A stretch of 9,086 nucleotides of DNA from positions 1-9,086 of the forward strand of contig JAGQHH010000579.1 in the NCBI GenBank assembly GCA_020431945.1. The letters are read 5' to 3'. Positions within the stretch are counted from its first letter, which is position 1. The number at the start of each line of letters is the position of its first letter. The translations under genes and the position numbers were made by a program. Of this stretch, positions 1 to 7,200 are shown one piece after another. The notes beneath the pieces are model-generated. The model saw only the letters and a program-made list of their open reading frames with translations, ran no database searches and was not told the origin of the DNA. This DNA comes from Cyanobacteria bacterium HKST-UBA02 (GTDB lineage: Bacteria; Cyanobacteriota; Vampirovibrionia; Obscuribacterales; Obscuribacteraceae).

Positions 1-34
1 AGAGTTTCTCGAGATTTTCTATCTGTCCGGGAGA

Positions 35-54
35 CCCGAGAGAGAGTTCTCGGG
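35..54 (+). terminator. Short hairpin, possible terminator of an upstream gene
   Basis: CCCGAGA (35-41) pairs perfectly with TCTCGGG (48-54) around a 6-nt loop and is followed by AATTTCTCTC, which is pyrimidine-rich but not a clean T-run. It could be a weak intrinsic terminator for a + strand gene left of the window, or only a leader structure. Apart from this hairpin, a GTCCC-G-GGGAC dyad (137-147) and AT-rich sequence around 191-201, I see no gene or clear element in 1-222. Confidence 0.3.
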
Positions 55-190
55 AATTTCTCTCACTCTTGTGTGAACGCGCGTTCTTCCGGCGTCTGTG
101 CTCGAAACCATTGTCTGGTGGCGAGTTGCTGCTCCGGTCCCGGGGACTTTGAAATCTTTTAGCTTGGAAGTGGTCAGAAGAGGCAGGTTG

Positions 191-201
191 CATAATAGAA
201 T
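191..201 (+). promoter_or_regulatory. Possible -10 region for the ferredoxin gene
   Basis: CATAAT (191-196) and TAGAAT (196-201) each match the sigma-70 -10 consensus at five of six positions and lie about 35-45 bp before the TTG start at 235. No -35 hexamer stands at 16-18 bp; TTGGAA at 164-169 is 21 bp from the nearer candidate. This is a weak call based on one hexamer and position. Confidence 0.2.
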
Positions 202-222
202 CTCTTTGCATGACAACCCTCC

Positions 223-229
223 GAGGTGG
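223..229 (+). promoter_or_regulatory. Ribosome binding site that decides the TTG start at 235
   Basis: GAGGTGG lies 5 nt before TTG at 235. An in-frame TAG (232-234) directly precedes that TTG, so no start further upstream is possible. The good Shine-Dalgarno match and correct spacing make the TTG start convincing. Confidence 0.6.
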
Positions 230-234
230 CATAG

Positions 235-531
235 TTGGGCTGCTCGAACAAGATAATCGTTTGTACCAGAGGTAAGAGCTGTAAGAAGAAAGACAGCCCC
301 AAGGTCTTTAAACGCCTGAAAAAGCTTATCGAGGAGAGCGAGCTGGAGAACGTTTTCAAAGTCTCTAGTTCGGATTGCTTCGGGCTCTGCAAGCACGGGC
401 CGGTTGTTCGACTCAAGCCGGACGGTTTGAGCTATGGTGGAGTTAATAAGGACGACTGCGGGGAGATTCTTTCGAGGCATGCGAAGCGAAGAAAGCCCAT
501 CAAGCGATTGCTGCTCAAAAAAGCAAGATGA
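235..531 (+). CDS. Thioredoxin-like [2Fe-2S] ferredoxin
   Basis: A 98-residue soluble protein, probably an electron carrier with one [2Fe-2S] cluster on a thioredoxin-like fold. Four cysteines fit the ligand set: C10 and C16 (VCTRGKSC) near the N-terminus and C48 and C52 (CFGLC) in the middle. The second pair is followed by HGPVVRLKPDG (54-64), then YGGV (67-70) and an acidic helix, matching the family pattern C-x-G-x-C-x-x-GP, a 'PDG' turn and a late helix. C3 and C75 are extra and unlikely to be ligands. The length is normal for the family, and this variant with closely spaced N-terminal cysteines is common in cyanobacteria. The basic C-terminal tail (residues 82-98, rich in K and R) is unusual and might bind nucleic acid, membrane or an acidic partner; that is inference. 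The start is TTG, directly after an in-frame stop and with a good ribosome binding site. The redox partner is unknown. Confidence 0.85.
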   Translation: MGCSNKIIVCTRGKSCKKKDSPKVFKRLKKLIEESELENVFKVSSSDCFGLCKHGPVVRLKPDGLSYGGVNKDDCGEILSRHAKRRKPIKRLLLKKAR

Positions 532-745
532 CGAGGCCGAGCAGAGGATTGATGCCTCTTTGATGTTCGGTGCTTTTGTAACCTGGCTGGTGCTGCAGAT
601 TATGGTCCTTCCTCTTTTCGGTGGCGGAGGATGCATGTCAAGGCTGTGCAAAACCCGTAGTCACGCTGCTAAACTGGAGACTGGTTCAAATCGGTCTTTA
701 GAGACCGGCGCTGGCACGATGGGAGTCATGAATGGCGGGCGGTGA
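479..745 (+). CDS. Doubtful small membrane ORF overlapping both neighbours
   Basis: An open frame continues from 434 to 745 across the ferredoxin end and 14 nt into the next gene. From ATG 479 it encodes 88 residues: a charged N-terminus (KKQDDEAEQR), one hydrophobic stretch (about residues 28-47, starting LMFGAFVTWLVLQ), a GGGGC turn and a polar tail. If real, it would be a single-pass small membrane protein translationally coupled to the GGDEF gene. Against it: no good ribosome binding site before 434, 479 or 563 (another ATG), about 50 bp lie inside the ferredoxin gene in another frame, and I recognise no family. It is listed because otherwise the 200 bp between 531 and 732 are non-coding. 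Confidence 0.22.
   Translation: MRSEESPSSDCCSKKQDDEAEQRIDASLMFGAFVTWLVLQIMVLPLFGGGGCMSRLCKTRSHAAKLETGSNRSLETGAGTMGVMNGGR
692..707 (+). other. Perfect 6-bp hairpin before the GGDEF gene
   Basis: CGGTCT (692-697) pairs with AGACCG (702-707) around a TTAG loop, and the stem can gain a U-G pair (691/708). It ends 13 nt before the Shine-Dalgarno of the next gene and has no T-run, so it is not a terminator as it stands. It could be a leader structure or chance. Confidence 0.25.
721..725 (+). promoter_or_regulatory. Ribosome binding site for the degenerate GGDEF gene
   Basis: GGGAG is followed by a 6-nt spacer before ATG 732, which supports that start over ATG 728, which is in another frame. Confidence 0.5.
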
Positions 746-1439
746 CAAGTCAAACGGTAAGCCCGATTCGGCTGGAATTTCTTACGACCAGGTGCGTCAG
801 GACTTGCTCAAACGCAAGCCCCTCCTGGCCGGCCATATGGCGGGCGACCCTGATGTCCTGGAGCGTGTGCGTGAGTATGAGCGTCAGGCTACACATGTTG
901 CTCAACAACTCGGTCTGGTGGCAGCCAAGGGAGAAGACATCGAGAAGCTTGCCCTGCTCGATCCGCTTACCGAACTCTACAATCATCGGGTTTTCGTCAA
1001 AGAGTTGCAGGCCGAGATCGTCCGTGCCAAGCGTTACGGACACAAGCTATCTATATGCATTTTGACGGTGGACAACTTCGACAATATCATCGAAACTTTC
1101 GGGCCTTTGACCCAGGATGCGGTACTGAAAGTAGTATCGAATGTCATTCGTTCGTCGGTCCGCGAGCAAGATCTCTCGGCTCGTTATGCGCCTTATCAGT
1201 TCGGTATCATTCTTCCTCAGACCAGCACCTCGGTGGCAGCCCTGGTGGGTGAGCGAATTCGGCTCAAGATTGCCAGCCAGGTGTTCAACCATAACGATCA
1301 GAACTTCTCGATTACGGCAAGCGGTGGAATTGGAACCTATCCCATGCACGGCGAGCTTTACGACGAGCTTATCGCCCACGCTATCGAAGCGATGGAAAGC
1401 GGCATGGAGCGCGGCGGAGACCGCATCTTCACCTTCTAG
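732..1439 (+). CDS. Degenerate GGDEF-domain protein with intact I-site
   Basis: A 235-residue cytoplasmic protein with no signal peptide or membrane segment. Residues 1-70 are polar and helical; 71-235 are a GGDEF domain. Conserved landmarks are DPLTELYN (77-84), the hydrophobic strand before residue 113, the helix around 129-142 and the closing 'SGGIGTYP' strand (197-204) with MERGGDR near the end. The catalytic GG(D/E)EF signature is replaced by APYQF (153-157), directly after the usual RY. The first metal-binding Asp of the 'D-x-D-x-F' strand is Thr112, and the GH..GD turn reads GPLTQD (124-129). Diguanylate cyclase activity is therefore very unlikely. The inhibitory-site motif RxxD is kept at the canonical spacing as REQD (144-147). 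In known families this combination points to a c-di-GMP receptor; here that is inference. It lies downstream of the ferredoxin gene, with no recognisable sensor domain of its own. Confidence 0.85.
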   Translation: MAGGDKSNGKPDSAGISYDQVRQDLLKRKPLLAGHMAGDPDVLERVREYERQATHVAQQLGLVAAKGEDIEKLALLDPLTELYNHRVFVKELQAEIVRAKRYGHKLSICILTVDNFDNIIETFGPLTQDAVLKVVSNVIRSSVREQDLSARYAPYQFGIILPQTSTSVAALVGERIRLKIASQVFNHNDQNFSITASGGIGTYPMHGELYDELIAHAIEAMESGMERGGDRIFTF

Positions 1440-1531
1440 TCACAGGTGCCTGGATTGCTTCGGTTCTTCGCTGGATAAAACACGAAAGCATATAGTAGAA
1501 GTTGCGGGAAAGAGAAGATCGGAAGAAGAGC

Positions 1532-1583
1532 CCTGGCGAAGGGAAGAGAATCGCTGGTGCGATCCCCTTCCCTGAGCGCCAGG
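1532..1583. terminator. Three-tier hairpin between convergent genes
   Basis: CCTGGCG (1532-1538) pairs with CGCCAGG (1577-1583), AGGGAAG (1540-1546) with CTTCCCT (1567-1573), and ATCGC (1550-1554) with GCGAT (1559-1563), around a TGGT loop. This gives 19 paired bases with two small internal loops. It sits between the stop of the GGDEF gene (1439) and the stop of the convergent DUF1439 gene (1614), where a bidirectional terminator is expected. Neither side has a proper T-run, so Rho-independent termination is uncertain; a 3'-end stabilising structure or a small RNA is possible. I saw no further element in 1440-1531. Confidence 0.5.
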
Positions 1584-1613
1584 ACGCTGCCCCGGGGCTT
1601 AGCCGCTATGGGC

Positions 1614-2354
1614 TCAGTTGCTTCCGAGGCTTCCCAGGAAGAGCAGGGCCAGTCCCCATTCCGGGTTGAGCATCAGACCGATGGCGAGAACCACCGAAAT
1701 CACCAGGACGAAGCTGTAGAAGATGACCATCTTGGTGAACTGCCAGAGCGAGAGGTGGGCGATGACAGTGCCATTCTTCACCTCCACGTCCTTGAGGAAG
1801 ACCCGGACGACATTGCCCTTGAAGTCGTCCGGCAGGGTGTAGACCGGGACGCGAGAGAGAACCGTTTCTGCCGACTTCTGGGCGAGCGACTGGGCCATCT
1901 CCTCGGCTTTCGCCATGATTTCGGACTTGTTGTCGTTGATCTTCTTCGAGTCGACCCATTTGTCGATGAAGGAGCCGACCTTGTCGCCGACGCTGCCACC
2001 ATCGGCTTGCAAGTTGGTAATCTGCAGCGTGTCGGGGACGAAGTAGAAGGAGCCTTCGTGACCGTTATACGTGAGGGTGCCGGTGGTGGCGCCGCTCATC
2101 GAATAGCTGGTCCCGAGCTTGGTCGCCCTTGCATCCATGGAGATGCCGATCTTGTCGTTGCTCAGGTCGAGCCGGACGTTGTCGACGGTGACACCGCTTT
2201 TGGTGGTATGAGGCATCCGGGCGTCGATTTTCGCCTGGAGCTCAGCCTGGGTCATCGTTACCTCGTGGATGCCGAAAAAGGTCCACGAAAAGCCAATCGC
2301 AGAGATCAGGAGAGCGACGATAATCGCTCCCCAGGCAAGCTTTCGCTTTGTCAT
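1614..2354 (-). CDS. DUF1439 (YceB-like) membrane-anchored protein
   Basis: A 246-residue protein. An N-terminal hydrophobic segment (about 7-27) follows a basic MTKRK start and acts as signal anchor; there is no lipobox cysteine. The extracytoplasmic part (about 30-203) resembles the YceB/DUF1439 lipid-binding-like fold: a TQAELQAKID helix (35-44), alternating strands, and near the end VPVYTLPDDFKG then FLKDVEVKNGTVIAHLSL, which parallels the YceB ending (PVYVL ... GIEVKPGEIVI). YceB itself is a lipoprotein of about 186 residues. This protein instead carries a strong hydrophobic segment at 208-228 and a shorter one at 233-244, so both ends are membrane-bound. The biochemical role of the family is unknown; binding of a hydrophobic ligand is often supposed. 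ATG 2354 is supported by GAGG 7 nt upstream. It follows the GT-C-like gene on the same strand after 254 bp, probably with its own promoter. Confidence 0.75.
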   Translation of the reverse strand: MTKRKLAWGAIIVALLISAIGFSWTFFGIHEVTMTQAELQAKIDARMPHTTKSGVTVDNVRLDLSNDKIGISMDARATKLGTSYSMSGATTGTLTYNGHEGSFYFVPDTLQITNLQADGGSVGDKVGSFIDKWVDSKKINDNKSEIMAKAEEMAQSLAQKSAETVLSRVPVYTLPDDFKGNVVRVFLKDVEVKNGTVIAHLSLWQFTKMVIFYSFVLVISVVLAIGLMLNPEWGLALLFLGSLGSN

Positions 2355-2361
2355 GCTTGAT

Positions 2362-2365
2362 CCTC
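2362..2365 (-). promoter_or_regulatory. Ribosome binding site of the DUF1439 gene
   Basis: On the minus strand GAGG is followed by the 7-nt spacer ATCAAGC and then ATG (2354), a normal Shine-Dalgarno arrangement that fixes the start. Confidence 0.5.
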
Positions 2366-2510
2366 GGGTTGGTTGTTCGAATCCGGAACTCTGGACGGCC
2401 GTGACGCACCGGGCAGATTGCTCTGTCAGGTCCGATCAGATTGAGTATTGCCAGGGCTTGGTCTTAGAGGATCCGGAGAAAGAGTCAGAAGAACATGATG
2501 ACGATAAGAG

Positions 2511-2540
2511 TCTATGGCGGCATAAAACAATAATTGTCAA
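2511..2540 (-). promoter_or_regulatory. Possible sigma-70 promoter of the DUF1439 gene
   Basis: On the minus strand a perfect TTGACA (2540-2535) is followed after 18 bp by CATAGA (2516-2511), which matches TATAAT at only three positions. The spacer is AT-rich. Transcription would start near 2504 and give a leader of about 150 nt. The remainder of the 254-bp gap (2355-2608) holds no ORF I trust and no convincing terminator for the gene that ends at 2609. Confidence 0.3.
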
Positions 2541-2608
2541 GAAATAGAAATAAGCGGGGGCAATGTCCGGTTTGTCCAATTGCGCTAGGTTCTCGATCTG
2601 AGCCGGGC

Positions 2609-4207
2609 TTAATGATCTGCCGGGGTCTCCCTTGCCCGCACGAAAAGGACCGAGCCGGCGTCTCGACAGGCTTCCTTCCAGTTGCTGTCCTTACTAAGGG
2701 GGGCGACCAGGCGAGCATCTCTGGGGATAAGGATCCAGTCGATAGATAGCCTGTCCAGAAGGTCCTGCCAGCCGGGCTCTACCTGAACGATCCTGCCGTA
2801 CTGCGTGTAGAACTCTTCTCCGTAGAAGTCGGCTCGATCGTCTATGAAAACACGCTGGCCCAGTTTGTACCTGATCAGTCCGCCCCAGTTGTCGTAGTTG
2901 AAACCATGGTCGAATGGGAGCCTGTGCTCCTGGATATAGGTGAGAGTGGCGGTGGGCACTTTTTCATCGTTGAATCCCGAGGCGAGCACTTTGCTGCCGA
3001 AGAGGCTCCCGCCGGCCAGAGCCGCCGCTGTTACGAAAACCAGGAAGAGCCAGGAAAGAATCCGCATTTTGCAAAGGCGTTCCTGAACGTCGAAATCAGC
3101 CAGGGCGCGTCCGTACTTGGCCAGCAGTGGACCGAGTCCGCCCAGGGCTTCATGAACCGGTCTCAGCCTCTCTTTCAACACCGTGTCGCTGAACAGCAAG
3201 CCGATGGCAGGCACGACAATCAGGGCGAATAAAGGGATATTGCGTACTGCCGAAAGGGAGAGATGGATGAACATGAGGAGCAGCACGAGATACGGTCCGG
3301 AAAGACGTTTCTTGCTTATGGCAAGTCCGGTGACCAGTAGTGCCAGAAGGGCTTCCAGACAGATGGCATGGATGTCCCCGTGGAAGATCGGTGACTTGAA
3401 TTCGTCGGTTTCGGCCAGAACGCTGCTGCCTTTGAGATAGTGAGCGATATAGTGATAGAGATTGAGAAAGTAAGGATTGAAGAGCGTGGCGGCGCCGATC
3501 CCGACGAGAGTGACAGCGAGCCAGCGGCAGCGGCTCTTGAGAGATTCGGCGGCGGCTCCGGCCCGGTCTTTGATGAGCACCAGGATACTGACTCCCAGGT
3601 AGGCGCCGGTGAGTACTGGACCGAGAATAAAGGCGGGGTGGCAATTTACCCAGAGCACCATGAATGGTGCAAGAGTGGCGACCAGTCTCTTGCCGGAAAG
3701 CTCGCCTCGGTAGAACTTCTCCAGGTGGGATACATAGAGGTAGACCGCCAGAAATGTAATCACATGCGGGCGGGCGAGCCAGTGGACGGCGGAGGCGAAG
3801 ATACCGATTATCGCTGTCAGGGTGGCTATGCCGAGACCGGCGCCGTTTTCCCGGCAGAGGTCATAGGTCTTTACCAGGACAAAGGCTATGAGGGCGCTGA
3901 TGGCTACGGCCAGGAGATTGAATCCGCCAAGGAGAGTAAGGATATAGGCAAGCAAATCGAATAGCCATTCATAGGCGACCCAGGCCCGATCCGGGAAGGT
4001 GTATGAGAAAAGGTCGGTATAAGGAATCTGATGGGTCTGGAAGATGTGCTGTCCGGCAACCAGGTGCCAGCCTATGGATGCGTCCTGGAAAAGGAAATCG
4101 GGTCGGGCAAACAGTAGTATGGACATGACCCCGATGAAGAGGAGGTCGCCTACATCAGGCATGGGCAGAGGCCTGGTTATATCGCTGTCCTGATCTCCCT
4201 CGGTCAA
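2609..4207 (-). CDS. Polytopic membrane protein, GT-C glycosyltransferase-like
   Basis: A 532-residue inner-membrane protein with about ten hydrophobic segments (roughly 20-35, 83-112, 124-144, 147-160, 174-212, 228-248, 281-297, 303-320, 323-339 and 383-405) and a soluble C-terminal domain (about 410-532). The first loop has D42-x3-GWHL (46-49) and an aromatic stretch to about residue 84. An acidic residue in the first large loop is typical of GT-C enzymes that use lipid-linked sugars. The soluble part has FNYDNWGGLIRYKLGQR and VFIDDRADFYG (436-463), then a strand reading IDWILIPRDA, an ending I associate with uncharacterised GT-C-like proteins. Donor and acceptor are not deducible. The start is TTG 4207, with AGGG 9 nt upstream and 15 bp after the oxoprolinase stop; the next in-frame Met is residue 16. 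The spacing implies co-transcription with the oxoprolinase. Assignment to a named glycosyltransferase family would need a profile search. Confidence 0.7.
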   Translation of the reverse strand: MTEGDQDSDITRPLPMPDVGDLLFIGVMSILLFARPDFLFQDASIGWHLVAGQHIFQTHQIPYTDLFSYTFPDRAWVAYEWLFDLLAYILTLLGGFNLLAVAISALIAFVLVKTYDLCRENGAGLGIATLTAIIGIFASAVHWLARPHVITFLAVYLYVSHLEKFYRGELSGKRLVATLAPFMVLWVNCHPAFILGPVLTGAYLGVSILVLIKDRAGAAAESLKSRCRWLAVTLVGIGAATLFNPYFLNLYHYIAHYLKGSSVLAETDEFKSPIFHGDIHAICLEALLALLVTGLAISKKRLSGPYLVLLLMFIHLSLSAVRNIPLFALIVVPAIGLLFSDTVLKERLRPVHEALGGLGPLLAKYGRALADFDVQERLCKMRILSWLFLVFVTAAALAGGSLFGSKVLASGFNDEKVPTATLTYIQEHRLPFDHGFNYDNWGGLIRYKLGQRVFIDDRADFYGEEFYTQYGRIVQVEPGWQDLLDRLSIDWILIPRDARLVAPLSKDSNWKEACRDAGSVLFVRARETPADH

Positions 4208-4222
4208 TCGTTTGCACCCTGT

Positions 4223-7200
4223 CTAATCGACGTTGATCGCTGGCTGATCGGCCGGCCCCCAGCCGCCTCCGCCGGGTGTCTCGATGACGAAGACATCTCC
4301 CGGCTCCACCTCTGTTGAGTCCGTTCCCGAAAGCTCGTCCACTCTACCGCAGTGACGAATAACATAATTGCGCCCGGAAAGCGCATCCTTGCCGCCAGCC
4401 ATGCCGAAGGGCGCCTTGACTCGCCTGCCGGAGAGGATCGATGCTTTCATCTTCTGAGCGAACTCGATCCGGCGTATGGCTCCGTCCCCGCCCCGGAAGC
4501 GCCCGGCACCGCCGCTGCCGCGCCTGATCGAGAATTCGCGCAGAATCAGTGGATATCGCCATTCGAGAACTTCGGGGTCGGTCAGTCTGGAATTGGTCAT
4601 ATGGGTGTGAATCGCATCGGTTCCTTCATGATCGGGACCGGCACCTGAGCCCCCGCAAATCGTCTCGTAATACTGGTATTCGTCGTTGCCGAGAGTGAAA
4701 TTGTTCATCGTGCCCTGGCTGGCGGCCATTACTCCCAGGGCTCCGTAGAGCGCATCCACGACAGCCTGGGAAGTCTCGACATTGCCAGCGACCACGGCGC
4801 CTGGATAATCCGGATTGAGCATGCTCCCGACCGGAATCCTCAGGGTGATGGGTTCCAGGCAGCCATCGTTGAGCGGGATATTGTCCTCTACCAGGGTGCG
4901 GAAAACATAGAGCACTGCTGCCCTGGTGATGGAAGAAGGGGCGTTGAAGTTATTCTGGAGCTGGGGTGAAGTGCCGGCGAAATCGATGATTGCTGAACGA
5001 GCTTCCCGGTCGACTTCGATCGACACCGCGATTTTGCCGCCGTTATCGAGATCCACCTCGAAAGAACCATCTTTCAAATGGCTTATCGCTTCTCGAACAC
5101 AATCTTCGGCGTTCTGCCTCACGAAGCTCATATAGGACAAAATCCTTGCGAGCCCGTACTCGGACAGGAGTCGCTCGAGCCCGTTCAGACCGCGATTATT
5201 GGCGGCTACCTGGGCTTTCAAATCGGCGATGTTCTGCTCGATATTGCGTGCCGGATATTCGCCTGAAGTGAGTACAGCCTTGATCTCTGCTTCTCGAAAA
5301 CTGCCGTCCCGCACCAGGAGCATCGGATCGATCAGGGCTCCTTCCTCGTCGATAGAGACGCTGCCGGGAGGCATGGAACCGGGGGTGATACCGCCGATGT
5401 CGGCGTGGTGCCCGCGGGATGCCGTAAAGAATGCGGGGCTGGAGCCACCGAAGAAAGCAGGGGTGATCACGGTTATGTCGGGTAGATGAGTCCCGCCCCG
5501 GTAGGGATTGTTGAGGACATAGACGTCCCCCTGGCGCATGCAGTGGCCAAAGGAATCGATCACCGAGCGCACGCTCTCACCCATGGAGCCGAGATGAACC
5601 GGCATATGCGGCGCGTTCGAGATCAGCCGGCCGAGGCTGTCGAAGAGGGCGCAGGAAAAATCCAGACGTTCCTTGATGTTTACAGAGTGACTGGTTTGTT
5701 TGAGGGTGACACCCATTTCCTCGGCTATTGCCATGAATTTGTTATTGAATAGCTCGAGCATGATCGGGTCGGCAACATCCGGACATTCATTCTGCATCGG
5801 GGAGGCGGCCGTCATCCGGGATCCCTCGACGAGAAGGCTGAGATCCCCGGTGAGGCTGGCGGTCCACCCGCTTTCGATGATATTGGTGCCGGTGTCATCG
5901 AGAATGATTGCCGGGCCGTCGATTCTGTCCGAGGGTTTCAGATGCCGGCGCTGGATGAGCCGGGCGTCCTGCCAGGTGCCTCGACTGTATATCGGAACTG
6001 TGAGCTCGTTGCCATCCAGGGAAGTTTCGAGTTCGGAAGCATCCATTGTTTTTTCGAGGCACCCTGTTCGAAGGCTCCGGGTCTGACCGCGAGGAGCCGC
6101 GCTGGCAGTGAGTCGCAGGGACTCGACAATGATCTCTTTTTCGGGAGAGTGGAAGCCGTAGCGGCGCAAATGCAGGGCATGAAATTCTCCGGCAAGCTCA
6201 GAATACTGGGTGCCGTCCGGGCTCTCCTCGAAAGCCAGGGTGAGGGTGGTGTCAGAACCGCGATAGCGCAGATTTATCTGGCGCAAGACAGTGATTTGCT
6301 CGCGAGTAGCGTTTTGCTCCTCGAGAGAACCTGCGGCTTCCTCCTCCATCTCGGAGTAGCTCTCTCTCAGGTCCAGGCTCTGCCCCGGGCCGCATTCGAG
6401 CAGGCTTTTCTGGACAGGTCTGGTGAGAACGGTTTTCACATCGGACAGCCCGATTCCCACTGCGGAAAGGACGCCGGCAAGAGGATTGAGGAGCACTTTT
6501 TTGATCCCGAGCTTTTCGGCCACGAGGATAGCGTGCTGGCCGCCGGCGCCGCCAAATGAGCAGAGGACGTAGTCTCTCAGGTCATGACCTCGCTCGATGG
6601 TGATTTTCTTGATTGCTGCTGCCATGGCTTCCACGGCGATCTCGAGAAACCCCCAGGCGATTTCGGCGCTGCTTTCGAAATCCTTCACCACTTGCAGTTC
6701 TTTTTTAAGGGCGAGAAAGTGATGGTGGACGATGGCTTCGTCAACAGGCTCTTGCGCTGATTTGCCGAAGACTTTCGGGAAATAGTCTGCCTGAATTCTG
6801 CCCAGCTCGAGATTGCAGTCGGTGATGGTCAGGGGACCGTCCTTCCGGTAGCAGGCCGGGCCCGGATTGGCGCCTGCAGAGTCCGGACCGACCCGAAAGC
6901 GGTGACCGTCGAAGCGGACGATGGAGCCACCTCCGGCAGCGATAGTATGGATGGCCAGCATCGGGGTGCGCACCCTGGTGCCGGCAACGAGATTCTCTTC
7001 GTTGGTCTCGAATTCTCGATCATAGTGAAAAACGTCGGTGGAGGTACCACCCATGTCGAATCCGATCACTTTTTCGAAGCCATTGGCTCTTGAAGTTTCC
7101 ACCGCTCCCACGACGCCGCCTGCCGGACCGGAAAGAAGACTGTCTTTGCCAGAAAAATGAGCTCTGTCCACGAGACCGCCGTTCGATTGCATAAAATAGA

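Noticed and set aside
137..147. GTCCC-G-GGGAC palindrome as a hairpin
   Set aside because: The 1-nt loop cannot form a stable RNA hairpin, and a single short palindrome without a second copy is too weak to call as an operator.
19..651. 210-codon minus-strand ORF across the ferredoxin region
   Set aside because: It runs antisense to the ferredoxin, whose cysteine motifs and ribosome binding site are convincing, and its own translation shows no domain.
1557..2360. 267-codon + strand ORF opposite the DUF1439 gene
   Set aside because: Its translation is very rich in Asp, Glu, Val, Gly and Arg with no recognisable fold, as expected from the antisense of a GC-rich gene. The minus-strand gene has membrane segments, a ribosome binding site and family similarity.
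3440..3964. 174-codon + strand ORF inside the GT-C-like gene
   Set aside because: It is a low-complexity, acidic shadow of a membrane protein read in reverse, with no family resemblance.
5942..6559. 205-codon + strand ORF inside the oxoprolinase gene
   Set aside because: The oxoprolinase frame carries all family motifs through this part, so this is a shadow.
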